Positions 10,660 through 21,029 of a DNA stretch of 43,995 nucleotides are shown piece after piece. The stretch covers positions 1 through 43,995 of the forward strand of contig JAAVTG010000571.1 of NCBI GenBank assembly GCA_011947345.1. The letters run 5' to 3'. A program made the position numbers and the translations under genes. How positions within the stretch are numbered: position 1 is the first letter of the stretch; each line of letters begins with the position of its first letter. This stretch comes from Phytophthora quininea. Taxonomy: Eukaryota; Oomycota; Peronosporomycetes; Peronosporales; Peronosporaceae. The notes beneath the pieces were generated by a model. The model saw only the letters and a list, made by a program, of their open reading frames with translations, was not told the origin of the DNA and did not search any database.

Positions 10660-10772
10660 GTACCGAACGTCCCAACAATCTTAGCAGCGGAAGAGTCTGG
10701 CATGGACAGCGTTAGCGGAAGGGCTGTTGCAGCAAGTTTAGCACCCCTCCCTCCATCGCACCATTCTCAATC

Positions 10773-11330
10773 TTGACAACAACGACCTCTACAAGCAGCT
10801 TTTCTACCTCCGGACACCCTAGCAACCATGACTTCATCAAGTCGCGCGCAATTGATCTGACAAGCCTGCACGGAACAACCGTGCTGAAACTGGGAATGCC
10901 ATTCAGCTCCGGATTGGCAGCAACCACGTTCATGCAGGACTTCACCTACAATGAGAACATGCATTGTGTTGCTTTTCATCCGGCATACTTGGTGAGTACC
11001 TACGCTAACAAATTCTTCGACAAAAGAATCGCACTTCCTGTGCGCGATACGCCTCCAGGTCTCGTCGAAGTGAAGCCTTCACCATACTACAAGCAGGCTG
11101 GTCGCCGCATCAAACGACGCATCGCTAGTGCTGGAGAGAGCAGAGGCAAGAACACTTATGTTTGTAGATCGTGTACGGAAGTTGGTCACAACCGGCGAAC
11201 TTGTCGTCGCCATGGCAGCGAGAGCGATGAACTGAATTCCGACCTTATCGCCTCGCCTTTTGAGCTCCCAAAATTCCAACAGCAACATCCCAACAAGCAA
11301 GAACCCCAGTTGAGCAAGGAAGTGCTGTAG
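10773..11330 (+). pseudogene. MULE transposase C-terminal remnant with zinc knuckle
   Basis: The open stretch has no good ATG at its start and lacks the catalytic DDE region. The end carries CRSCTEVGHNRRTC (near 11161-11205), a CCHC zinc knuckle with the GHNRRTC signature found at the C-terminus of MuDR-family transposases. Before it, a YNENMHCVAFHPAYLV block and PYYKQAGRRIKRR fit the region just ahead of the knuckle in that family. It lies inside the inverted-repeat element, so it is internal sequence left after deletion. It is not expected to be active. Confidence 0.75.
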
Positions 11331-11457
11331 CCCAACAAGCAGCCACGCGGATGTCCATGGCGTTCCTCCTAGACGACTGAATACGCTTTAATTAACATTA
11401 ATTTTTACTCAGAACTGAATAGAAGTATGGCTGATCCCGTGCTCGTGCAAGATAGTA

Positions 11458-11575
11458 TGGAAACGAACATGTACCAAATTGAACAAGCACTTTCATTGGT
11501 ACAAGTACTGGTTTTGAGTAAGGTACTGGTTCCGGGACGATGGTGGTACATCGGTACTGGTTTTGGGAAATACTC
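11458..11575 (-). repeat. Right terminal inverted repeat of MULE
   Basis: Inverted partner of 10542-10659. The element ends at 11575 and is followed by the second target duplication, cttccacgtg, at 11576-11585. Confidence 0.92.
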
Positions 11576-11775
11576 CTTCCACGTGATCCAGATCTTGAGA
11601 AAGGGCACCAGAGATACACATCTGTCGTCAGCATCGGTAAAAGCGGCCGACTACAGATGGTGTGACCGTCACCTGAGCACAGATAGAAGCAACCGTGACT
11701 GACAATGAACAAGAGGCATATGAGTTATCGTATGTATTATACTCCATTATCTAACACTCACAAGCAAGTGACGAG

Positions 11776-13012
11776 ATGGCAACCGGGGCAGGACTGGTCG
11801 AGGAACTCTGGGCTTGCTTGGAGACAAGCGACCAGTTGGTGTCTTATCAAGCGTGCGAGTCCCCACGAAACAGCACTGGCGCGATGGATGTCGGCGTTCC
11901 AAGTCCTTTACCGCTTAGTTCTCCGCTGGCTGGCTTGTGTATTCCTGGAGCTCAAGCAGAACGACCCAAGACTCGCAAAGAGAAAGAATCCCTTCGGAAG
12001 AAAAAGTATCAGCAGCGATTGAAGAACGAGCGGGAAGCCTTACTGCGAATGAAGGCCCAGTTGTCTGTGCGGTTGTTCGAGATGAAGCAGAGCCGAAGGC
12101 GCGGCAAGTTCCAGTGAGTACCCACGTCGACGATCTCAATCCTGTATGGAGACAGCTCGCAGTACAGCAACGTGGCTTACGGTTGCGAGCGGAGAATGAT
12201 CAACTACGACTAGTAGACGCACTCAGCATCCAAGCTTCGTATATCGATGTCCTCGCGAGTCTGCTACGTCGACAGACTGGAGAACTGGAAGGGGTTAACA
12301 CTCCTATCACGTCGAGTCTTTGGGAGGGTTACGTTTGGACCACGTCTTGTATACTGTGCATCTTCGTGGAGTAGATGCATGCTATGCTCGCTTTAACGAA
12401 CTGTACAAGGAGTGTGACTTTCGTTCTATGCCTGAAGGAGTGGTAACGTCGCTGCATCGGTCCAAGTCGGACGGTGAAATGGAGTATTTCCAACATCTAA
12501 ACAAGGTGTGCCAGCCATTTACTTACGAGCAAACGAGCAACACAATGTGGACGTTAGCCAAGTTGTTGCATCGACAAGACGATCGTGAAGACTATGAAGG
12601 TTTAGGAGACCCGGACAGCATCGTCGCTATCAAATACCGCCTCGTCCGGGCATTGGCCAGTGGTGTGAAGGTGTCTATCCGGCAGCGATACGTATTCCGG
12701 CGGTTTGTGGAGGATTGTCGGACGGTATTTGTTTGGAAAACGCACTCGGAAGGAGAAGGAATCTTTCATGGTATGCACTTGCACGAGACAGGATGGGTTA
12801 GTCTTCGTCCCTCTGCGGATGGAGCGTCGACGCTTGTGGAAATTTGCGTTCGCCAGCGACCCATGCGTTTCAGCAAACCCAGCTTCCGAAATGAGTTCAT
12901 TGGGGATTTCCAGCACGTTCTCCAGAGCTCCACCGACGAAGACGCACAAGAGATAATAGGCACGCTGGACAAGCTGCTGATCGAAGACACGTTGGCGGGA
13001 ATCGACCTTTAG
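11776..13012 (+). pseudogene. bZIP-START-like protein with two frame breaks
   Basis: Block 1 (11776-12117) holds a short N-terminus and the basic region (KEKESLRKKKYQQRLKNERE). Block 2 continues in another frame with NPVWRQLAVQQRGLRLRAEN, the counterpart of the family WRAIAMRQ helix. Block 3, from about 12320 to the stop at 13012, is a complete START-like domain (GEMEYFQHL, FVEDCRTVFVWK, HETGWVSLRP) ending LDKLLIEDTLAGIDL. The changes lie near 12060-12115 and 12300-12335. The first cannot be a plain intron, because family-conserved residues lie in the stretch that would be removed. It is 200 bases downstream of the MULE and diverged from the other copies, so it may be an older member. Confidence 0.75.
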
Positions 13013-14038
13013 GCTTTACGGAGTAAAATGCAACAAGACTTCGATGCAACCAGATGATTCCATCAGATGACGATATCTACGTGGAACGGATAGTGTTCAA
13101 CGAGTAACCCCTGTATGTTTTATAGAGATTAGTACCTGTATTCATGTCGCCTGAACAACTCTGGATAAAATCCAAAGAACTTATAATAGGGGCTTTCCTT
13201 GATCGTACAGGTCGTTGGGGCATCAGATCAGTCCATTCACGTTAAAGCCTCGGTCTCGTAGAGATGGGCGTGAGCGCCGTAGGCGGCGCCAGCCCGAGAG
13301 GAAGTCGGAGAGGCCAGCCCCTGGGTGAGGAGTGGCGGGTTAAAAAGCGCGCGACCGAGGCAGCAGTCTGCCGGCGCTTGTGCTGCTGGAGCTTGACGTT
13401 GTCGCGCCGCCGCCGAAGAGCAAATGGCTGGCCTCCGAATGGACTGGTCTTCGAGCTATCTATCGATGGGAAAATATACTCGCCCGGGGACTGCATGCTG
13501 CAGCCCCGTATGTTAGAAAACCATAGCACTTACACGTGCATCGATTCCGGGCTGAGCGAGGTGATGACCTTCCCTTCAGGAAACCTATTTTTCGCCTTCA
13601 GGGCCTTGGACAATCCCAATCCACAGTTGAGACTTGGCGACAAAGAGATATGATCGTGACGTCCATGTGGAATCTTGGTTTAGTGCACAGTGAACGCGAG
13701 AAGAAGTGGTAAAAGAGCTGTTTGTCGTGCATGGGTTTAGATGGGTACACACGAATGAGTATGCTTCCAACTTATCCTAGCTAGACATGTGCCAGTTAAC
13801 GATCCCACGTTGAGACTCAGTCCACATTTGGGTAAGGGGGACATTGCAAGGCGTTTACGCTCTGCATAATCGTTCAAATACTGGGAGCATCTCCTTCACC
13901 ATGGTGATGAAGCGTGTAAACTTTCCGGCTGTTTGACGCGGTATTTCATGTGCATCATCAGCTTGACGGGCTCACCTTGTGATCGTCAACTTCATTTGGA
14001 AATAAGGGTCGTGGATATCAACGCATCAAGAGATCAAG
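13013..14038. other. 1-kb intergenic stretch with one unassigned open frame
   Basis: No gene can be named here. A plus-strand open stretch runs from 13264 to 13653. Its second half (from about 13434, GLVFELSIDGKIYSPGDC onward) has a balanced, protein-like composition, but its first half is GC-rich and low in complexity and no family is recognised. It could be part of a decayed transposon. The remainder shows no clear feature. Confidence 0.4.
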
Positions 14039-15247
14039 ATGAAGACTCCACGCAAAGTTCGCGAAGGCAGTGTGTCCTACTCGACCGATCTGCAGCGTCG
14101 CAAGCGAGCCGAGATTGAAGCACTTCGGGCAGAGGAAGTCTATCTTCGCGCTCAATTGGAGAAATGGCAGCACGACCGAGACAGCCATCTCCACAATGCA
14201 GTCTCGTTAATGTGCCAGACGTTTAATTCCACAAGAACGACCCCACGAACAGCACGTGGCGCAGCTTAGCCGCAATGGCGTACGCCGACCGTCAACGAAC
14301 CGAACTGGTGAACCGAAAACTGAGCCGAGCGCTGGAAATGCACCATAAGTTAACCGAGCCCCTTCGCAAAGAGCTGCTGAAGGACGATGTTTTAGAGGTA
14401 TCGACTGTATTCAACCATTGTTGTCTTGCGGGGCTTTGACTAACAGCAAATGAGTTTGCAGGGCTTCGACTTTGTGTTTCGACCGCAGCCTACGGTTGAC
14501 GGACCATTGATCCAGCCTATTGTCGCAAAGGAAATCCTGGCCGAATTGGCAGCCAGCCTGGATCAACTGCGATACGAAGCCGACATGGCGTTCCCAATCG
14601 TTGACTCGAGTACAGCGATCTCATTTCGCGCCGACTGCGATCCAGTACGAGGAATTTGCACTGGCACCACTGCAATTACGCCTGTGTCGCTTCCGATGCA
14701 GGTCGTTGGAGATCACTTGTGGCAGCACATCATCAACGTCAACCATGACAACGACACGAACGTGGACAAGTTCTTCGGACGGGTGAGTTTTTATTATCCT
14801 TACCTGCAATTGTGTTGAACGTTTTACGCTTAAACGTTTGGTTCTATGCAGGTTCGTAAGAGCACTCCAAGTTTACATGACATGACCGCGATGGCTTCGT
14901 GCTACGAACGGGGTCAATATGTGGATGCCATTAACACCTTCCGAAGATACGAAGAAGACCATCGCATCGTTTTGGTCGGGAGGACCAGATGGCTCCTGCC
15001 TTCCGCGGGAGTTTTGTTCGAAGACCAGAGCTGGACGGTCGTTTCCCCGTCGCTGACAAACCCAACAGAAGCTTGTGTGAGTCGATGCAGCTACAAGCTC
15101 AAGGTTCTAGAAGGTGGTTGGAATTCGTCTGCTGCACTGGGACAACTCCAAGAAATGATGCTACGGGTGGTGGGGGAGCGAATGCGAATGATCAACCAAG
15201 ACGCGCAGAATCGTCTGATCGGCGACCTCAACCTGGGTAGTATCTAA
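14039..15247 (+). CDS. M96-type bZIP-START-like protein, three exons, possible frame break
   Basis: This member differs from the others. It lacks the acidic N-terminus and begins close to a basic, coiled-coil segment (YSTDLQRRKRAEIEALRAEE), the form I recall from proteins annotated as M96 mating-specific. Exon 1 is 14039-14397, exon 2 14462-14782 and exon 3 14852-15247; both introns lie between whole codons. Exon 2 begins the START-like domain (GFDFVFRPQPTVDGP), and exon 3 finishes it with RRYEEDHRIVLVGRT and SWTVVSP. Within exon 1 the frame must change between about 14227 and 14268, before TWRSLAAMAYADRQ; I see no convincing intron there, so this is probably a one-base break. ATG 14039 is the first in-frame start after a stop. 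Confidence 0.65.
14398..14461 (+). other. Intron 1 of the M96-type gene (64 bp)
   Basis: Donor gtatcg follows GAG, a branch-like gactaac lies 20 bases before the end, and the acceptor is tttgcag. Both flanks are in frame and the length fits small oomycete introns. Confidence 0.75.
14783..14851 (+). other. Intron 2 of the M96-type gene (69 bp)
   Basis: Donor gtgagt follows GGACGG and the acceptor is tatgcag. Removing it joins FFGR to VRKSTP in phase 0; reading through gives a stop within 12 codons. Confidence 0.8.
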
Positions 15248-15248
15248 C

Positions 15249-15310
15249 ATGTGCCGCAGTGCATACAACTCACGAAGTTCGTCCCTCCGGTTGGGGTTCG
15301 AGTCCCTGCG
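15249..15310 (+). promoter_or_regulatory. Possible RNA polymerase III boxes, SINE-like
   Basis: GGTTCGAGTCC at 15295-15305 is a perfect match to the tRNA B box. About 35 bases upstream, gtgccgcagtgc loosely resembles an A box. No tRNA cloverleaf can be folded around them, so a fragment of a tRNA-derived SINE is the best guess. The following 180 bases are A-rich with caaccagaacaacc repeats, which could be its tail. Confidence 0.3.
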
Positions 15311-15486
15311 GGGCCTGCCGGACCGAGGGCCTACAGAAAACATCCAGAAGAAAGGAAATCATTAACTTCACATTCAAATATCCCATCGAGATTCAATCAT
15401 CATTCAACGGATCAGATTTCAGAATAGCAAATACCCCCAACCATAAGAACAACCAGAACAACCAGGAAACAAGTTAAGCATCTGAA

Positions 15487-15841
15487 TCAACTCCACGTTG
15501 TGATTTTAGCTGCGGAAGAACACCACCCATATATTCCCCCTTTGGCGTTCTTCTTAGCAGTCTTATAGACCTTCCTGTAGAACGCCTTCTTCTTGTTCTC
15601 CAATCGCTTCATACGCCACTGTTTGAAGTAGTGAAGTAGCTCAGGCCAAACGCTCTCTCTCCATCACTTTCATTTTCGTCGTCATCCGCAGTCTCCGTCA
15701 TCTCGCAGCACGAAGCATGCGGTTGGCCGAGTTTTCGTTGGCAGCACTCAGCTCCCGTTTCGGGGCAGTGTTGGCCATAGCAGCGTCGAAACAAGTCAAC
15801 AGGATGGTCGAAACCACGACGATGAGATAGTGCGGACGCAT
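15487..15841 (-). pseudogene. RXLR-type effector gene, broken
   Basis: RXLR proteins are secreted by oomycetes and enter plant cells to modify immunity. The start at 15841 gives a 23-residue signal peptide (MRPHYLIVVVSTILL, then ending DAAMA). RMLR occupies residues 41-44 (plus positions 15710-15721), the usual place for the motif. A change of frame near 15703 precedes an acidic DDDENESDGER stretch like the dEER motif. A second change near 15642 leads into a basic, helical C-terminus (YFKQWRMKRLENKKKAFY) that stops at 15487. Overall length, about 118 codons, suits a small RXLR gene. As written, the protein stops three residues after RMLR, so it is probably not expressed as an effector. It lies between two bZIP-START-like genes. 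Confidence 0.75.
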
Positions 15842-15863
15842 GGTGGTGGGTCTGCCTTCTAGT

Positions 15864-15876
15864 GAATTGGAAAGTT
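15864..15876 (-). promoter_or_regulatory. Degenerate oomycete Inr-like element upstream of the RXLR remnant
   Basis: On the minus strand this reads aactttccaattc, matching about 10 of 13 positions of the core of the oomycete initiator (CATTYBNCAWTTT, recalled). It lies 23-35 bases before the start codon, the expected distance. Confidence 0.35.
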
Positions 15877-15997
15877 ACTTTGGACCATTGCCACATCACT
15901 GACCTGAGAACAGCTCTTAGTTGGCTCGTACGTAAATGACTTCGTCGTCAACATCAAATCGTCAAGAACTCTCTTGCCTGCAGTATCAATACCAATG

Positions 15998-17170
15998 TCA
16001 TGCTCGGTACGACTGAAGAAGCCTCCTGAGCGATCCAGTGATCTCGAAAACGTCTTCGGCCCCCGACTGAAGAACCAGATTGGCGAATTGATCAATTCCT
16101 GCGTTCTGGGTCGCCATACGGAAATGCATGGGCACATTTCGGATGCACGTGTCCAGCTCACAAGCCTCTCTCTTACGTTTAACCACACACCACCCCAGCT
16201 CGTCAGCTTGCATACCAGCGAACTGTCCTTCTCCTTCTGTAAACGATCGCCACGTGAAAGCCACACGACCGATCTCTTGATGTCGACGGATCACAGTATG
16301 ATGGAGTATGGACGTGGTTTCGCCGGTGTTGAGTGTGCGCTTGACCCGATATTTAACAGCAAAGCAATTCGTTGTGTCATCCACGCCATTGTACACAGCT
16401 CGGTCTAGCTTTCGGTGCGGCATGGACGCCAGATACCAAAGACGCTGACAAGTTTCTTCAAACGTGAACGGAGCCAATTGTCGCTCCACGAACTGAAAGT
16501 ACTCCCTGTCACCATCCCGCTTCCGCTGTTGCTTAAAGTTTAGCAGGGATGCCGGCACCGAGTCCATCGAGCAATCTCGGAAAATGTCGTCGGTCTGCGC
16601 GTACATGGCATCCATGCCTTGGATATAGGCGTCAAAAATGTCCCCGTCGGACTTGTCGAGGCGAGCTGCATCACACAGGGCATCGTCGCCAAGAACAGGT
16701 CGTTCATCCTGCTGAAGTCGCTGTTGCATGGTATGGCAGATATCCTCAATCAAGGTCGAATGAGCATGCACTTGAGCAAGCAACTGTCGATGGCGTACTT
16801 CACAAGCTTGACGGGACTCCTTTGCTGCGCTGCCGTTTCTTTCCACGACGTTGAACCGAGGGCCAGCTCCGTGTTTTCCTTGGGCCTCTGCAACATGTTC
16901 AACTCGACTGCCAAGTCGGTCGCATTTTGAACAAGCGAGTCCCGCTCATAACTCCGTTGTGCGCGGTACATGCTTCGGCGCTGGCGGTCGTTCGCTCGCT
17001 CGCTCTCGTGCTTGTCCAACTCGACGCTGCGCTTGACTTCACTTTGGTTCTGACTGACGGGTGTAGAGCTAGAATCAAAAGCAAGCCCGTCGAATTCAAG
17101 CGGAGGCAACGGCGCGAGGAAATCTGCGACTTGCTGTACGAACGCATCGTCGGAAATCGAACTGTTCATC
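15998..17170 (-). pseudogene. bZIP-START-like protein with one frame break
   Basis: The start is at 17170 (MNSSISDDAFVQQVADFLAPL), placed by the family pattern of an acidic aspartate-rich lead with a hydrophobic FxxxVxxFL segment. A basic region follows (NDRQRRSMYRAQRSYERDSL). Near 16805-16830, in the WKETAAQQR helix, the frame shifts by one; the rest is open from there to 15998 and contains the START-like domain (KQQRKRDGDREYFQFVE, RRHQEIGRVAFTWRS, DELGWCVV). The tail ends ITGSLRRLLQSYRA. The sequence is divergent and sits between the RXLR and CRN remnants, which separate it from the main array. Confidence 0.8.
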
Positions 17171-17521
17171 TTGTGGTCTTTGAAGAAGAAGAAGTGTGAA
17201 TGGCAGCAACTGGTTTCCGACTGGTAAACTTTCTGCTTCGCGTTGCGATTATCCGCCACGAAATGGCGTTCAATGACACAATCTTTGGCGACAGTACTAC
17301 GACTCACTGGAATCGTCCCCATGCGACCTCAAGACCACCCTCTTGACGACTACTTTGCTGCTCGCACGATGCTAGTCACTCTCCGTGGCGGGAACCCATC
17401 TGCTAACAGCATGAAGAAAAAACATAACCAAAGGTGTTCTCGTCCCAGCTTGGGCGGGTCACATCCTGTCGTCACCCATCCAGCATAGTGACAACGTCTT
17501 GGCCATTTCCTACGGCAGCCC
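17171..17521. other. Intergenic region between a family member and the CRN remnant
   Basis: It holds the 5' flank of the minus-strand gene (with a TTC-repeat leader near 17180) and the upstream region of the CRN remnant. I see no other gene. Confidence 0.6.
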
Positions 17522-17537
17522 GTTCATTTTACAATTG
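17522..17537 (+). promoter_or_regulatory. Oomycete initiator (Inr) of the CRN gene
   Basis: gttcattttacaattg closely matches the oomycete core initiator GCTCATTYBNCAWTTT (consensus recalled from published promoter studies); about 14 of 16 positions agree. It lies 9-24 bases before the ATG at 17546, so the leader would be very short, as is common in oomycetes. Confidence 0.65.
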
Positions 17538-17545
17538 GCGGCGTG

Positions 17546-19513
17546 ATGAAGCTTAACTGCTATCTCGTTGGTGACGACGGGGGCGCGTTCGAGGTGCAAC
17601 TCGACGATACTGAGTGGGTGTCGGCGATGAAGGAGAAGATCAAAGAAAAGAATACAGACATCACTGTTCCGTCAAGGAAGCCGCAGCTCTTCTTGGCGAA
17701 GTCTAATACCGACTCGTGGCTGACAGAGGCAGACGTGAATGGCGGCGGTGTGCAGAATACGGATTTGTCGACCTTGTAGGGGCCTTGGAAAGTCAATGTT
17801 CGGTGGAGAGTATATTCGAATGTGCCGAAAGCTATCGGACGAGCCAAGGGAAGGCCTTTGGACACAATTTGCAAGTGCCATGACATTAGAATTGTATTTG
17901 ATCCGGTTCATTTTTTCGATGCAAAAATGAACTTGACAGACTGAAGGTCAATTCCTCGTTGGTGGAGTTGGTACGCGATTATCTCATCGAGTGCCAAGGT
18001 ACCTGTCCTCAAGCGCTAACTGATGAGGCAGTGGCTAATGAATTTCACGCTGTCGGAGAAGTGTTCAAGAATCTGGTGAGTGAGGTTGGGCCGCTCTTCG
18101 TTGTGATCGATGAGATTGGCAGATCTTTTGATGCTGCTGGGTTGACGGTACTGGAGAAGAGAGAACGTTTTTTTATTTGTGCTCAGAGGTGCTGTACTGG
18201 CTGCTTCAGGTTCCAGGTTTGTTTTTGCTTGTTGCTGGCAGCGCATCGTTCCTGAGCTATGTTGGATTGAGGCCATCTGGATACATGACTGCACAGCGTC
18301 CGTTTGAGTTTCCGCGACTCAGTCTTCGTCTTCTTCGACCCCCTGAGATTGAGGAGATTATACGACACACGCATTGGAACCGAGTGGAGACACTGGTGCA
18401 ACACTACCTTCTCGAAGGTAACCAAGTGGGTGGCGTTGCTGCGCATCTATTCAAACAACGTTTGGCCGTCAGCGAGCTCTGCTAGACGCTTTCAAGAGCT
18501 GCTCAACGTACGATGAGCTCATCAAGTACAAAGGTTCAGATTCAAGTATGGATTGGGTCGAGTTTGGTGACAGCTTGCAGCATTGCGAGGGAAAGCTTCG
18601 GGTTCTGATAGGTTATGCTGTCCGCGGCGAAGAGATGAACCTGATCGAATACTGGTTTGGCAATGGGGACCAACAGCTCTCGTACGTTTCTGTCGCATAC
18701 AAGTTTGGCATTGCATGGGAAGGGCCCAGATATGCTGCCAAGGTGCATGTACCAACGTATATCCTGCGCACCCTTTTAGCCTCGGTCTACCCGCTGAAAG
18801 CCATGCTGGAGAAGGTCATACCCGCAATCGACAAATTATCGATCGACTATCCGGATGAGTTCGAGCTTCTCTTCTTGGCTCGATTCCAAGAGTTATTCTG
18901 CGATAAGATCACTCCGACATTGGTACTCCCAACCTTCTTTACAAGCGAGCAGAAATTCGGTGGATGCCAAGATGTGCAGATGGCGAAATCTACATTCTGT
19001 ATGCCCAAAGTGACCGAAGAAAGATCTTCGGTAACCTCAGACACCGTACTTCCGACAATGATGGATAATTTGATGGTGGGTATCGACGCGCTTTTGGACA
19101 GACGCCAGCGATTGAATCTGAAGCCTCTGCCAATGTCAGCATCACCAGACATTTTGCTGCTCACTATGGTAGAGAACATTAAGCTCTCGGTGGGGCTTGC
19201 GGTGAAAACTTATAAGAGCCTCGGTGGCGCTGAGGTCAGCGAGAAGACGGTGATTCAGGAGTGTGCGAATTTTGACAGGATGGTTAAGTCCTCCCAAGGC
19301 CGATTGAACATTTTAATCATTTGTGCGACAGCGTATACGGAAGAACTTCAGGGCGTGTTTGTTGAATCCGGTCGCATGTCGGTGGTTCTCATCAAAGAAG
19401 AGTTTCAAAAGATCGATGAAATCATCTTGCTGGATTTTACGACACCGGAGAACCGTGCGAAGTTTTTGGGATTCAGGATAACAACAGTCAGGAAACGGCG
19501 TTGGAAGACGTAG
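17546..19513 (+). pseudogene. Crinkler (CRN) effector gene, broken
   Basis: CRN proteins are modular oomycete effectors that act in host nuclei. The start at 17546 gives MKLNCYLVGDDGGAFEVQLD, with LFLAK at residues 48-52 followed by WLTEADV, the hallmark of the N-terminal targeting domain. The frame then stops at 17779. The DWL domain, the HVLVxxP boundary and a Walker A loop are not visible and seem lost. Later blocks fit a CRN NTPase-type C-terminal part: PLFVVIDEIG near 18091-18120 resembles Walker B, then LLVAGSASFLSYVG, then a long open stretch from about 18482 to 19513 (over 340 codons). At least three frame changes separate these blocks. The preserved Inr and long 3' frame suggest recent loss. 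The first in-frame ATG was chosen because it aligns with the usual CRN start. Confidence 0.85.
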
Positions 19514-19627
19514 TCGAGAAAGCTTGTGTGGAGTAGGTCACCACCGTTTCGCAGGAAATGCTGAGTAGAGTGCATCGCGAAGAGCTCGGAACGCACCGTC
19601 TAAATAATTTACGCCACGAAATGCGTT

Positions 19628-20936
19628 TCAATAACAATATTTGATGCTAATACTAATATTTTTGGAATCGTCCAGCAGGAGCAACTCCATCATACGCGCG
19701 ACTTCAAGACCGTCCTCTTCAGCAGACAACACCACTAGTTGAGTGAACTGGCTTGCCATTTGGGCTTCCAGTTTGTCTGAGATGCTCATGGGTACAAATC
19801 GTACGAAAGTCTGCATCACCGTTGGCATTATCGGAACTTCATCGCCTTTAGCAGAGATTGGACGGATAACGCACCAACCAGTCTCGTCGGAATGCATCCC
19901 ACTATACTCTTCTTCTCCCTCCGACAACGCTCGCCACACAATCACCATCCGGTTATTTTCAATATACCTACGCATTACAAGATACACCAACATATCGATC
20001 GGCTTGCCAGATTCCCTCGGAACAGCAATACGAAACTTAACAGCCAGAGTGTGTTCATGATCCGTCAAGCCATCGTACTGCCGTCGGTCTTTCTGCTGAT
20101 GAACGAACTTCATGGCTTGCCACATTGGACCACACGTCTTCTCAAACTCGAAAGGGATCAACAAAACGTCCAAGTTGTCGTAGTATTCCACATTCCCATC
20201 TCTCTTGCGTTGTGGCTCCATCTTGTAAGAAACCTGCGGCACATTCGCAACGCCGTAAGCTGAAAAACGTCATCCGTCTGTGCGTAAACCTCGTCCATAT
20301 CCTGCAGATAAGCTTCGTACAGCGCTGTATCGTCCGGAACAAAGTCGACATTACTTTCCGGAAGCTTCAAAGTATCTGTAGCACGCACTGAAATATTCTG
20401 TTTCATCATTTCTCCAACTTCCTGGATGAGTTTGGATCGATTCTCCACTGCACTTCTGAGTCGTCGTTGTTGCGCATCTGCGACCAATCTCCCTTCCATT
20501 TGCCTCGTGGCGATCGCTCTCCACACTGCAACAGCAGCGTCTTCCGGCACCAGACTCTTGACTTTCTTCCTGGTTTGCTGCAGGCGGTCAAACTCCGCCG
20601 ATAATTCTTGTTCCGCAAGTTCCAACGTTTCTCGCTCAGTGTTTAGTTTTTGCCGGTACTTGAGTCTTCTTTTCGCTGCCTGTTTGTTGCGGAGCTCAAG
20701 ACGTCCGTCAATTGGATGTTGCTTTTTGGTGGTCGTAGCTTCACTTGGTTCTTGTATAGGGAGTCCTTCGTAGCATATGAAGCCAGCAAGGCCTCGGTCT
20801 CCGCTAATAGTCGATGGCTGTCCACAAGGAGTTCACTTGTCTCCGCTTCCTCTTCGTGGAGCTCTACAGGAGCTTCGTACTCGCCTAGAAACGCGGTTAG
20901 ATTGGCCAGCAACGCGTCATTCAGTTCGTCGCTCAT
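19628..20936 (-). pseudogene. bZIP-START-like protein with two frame breaks
   Basis: The start at 20936 gives MSDELNDALLANLTAFLGEY, the family's acidic opening. The first break, near 20690-20720, lies just before the basic region (AAKRRLKYRQKLNTERETL). The second block carries AVWRAIATRQMEGRLVADAQ and YEAYLQDMDEVYAQTDDVF. The second break, near 20240-20285, lies at the entrance of the START-like domain, which is then complete (RKRDGNVEYYDNLD, RRYIENNRMVIVWRA, DETGWCVI, ARMMELLLLDDS). All domains are present and well conserved, so this copy could be young or could be intact with sequence errors. It is the first unit of the continuous array. Confidence 0.82.
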
Positions 20937-21029
20937 CTCGTTTGGACGGTAGTAGTCACCATACAATTTTCAAGTGAAACCTGTTACTGAATTAAATGAG
21001 TTTTTCTGGCTGTGCAGTGTGGGCTTTGA

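Larger units (their letters stand above)
10542..11575 (+). mobile_element. MULE-type DNA transposon, 1034 bp, truncated inside
   Basis: The element has 118-bp terminal inverted repeats (10542-10659 and 11458-11575) with only one mismatch, starting GAGTATTTCCC, and is flanked by an exact 10-bp duplication. Inside is the C-terminal remnant of a MuDR-like transposase. At 1 kb it is too short for an autonomous MULE, which usually needs over 2 kb of transposase gene, so it would need a transposase from elsewhere. Near-identical ends and an exact duplication suggest a recent insertion. Confidence 0.9.

Noticed and set aside
13264..13653. Possible new gene in the 13-14 kb gap
   Set aside because: No family recognised, the first half is low in complexity, and no promoter or relatives are seen. 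Kept only as a note on the intergenic region.
13885..13950. Minus-strand stretch reading FTRFITMVKEML, like a family C-terminal tail
   Set aside because: Only about 20 residues are similar, with no flanking support on either side; it could be chance.
14138..14264. A third intron in the M96-type gene to repair the frame in exon 1
   Set aside because: Donor and acceptor choices are weak or give introns under 50 bases, and the best one would remove coil residues. A small indel is more likely.
15249..15330. Complete tRNA gene
   Set aside because: A B box is present, but acceptor, D and anticodon stems cannot be drawn around it.
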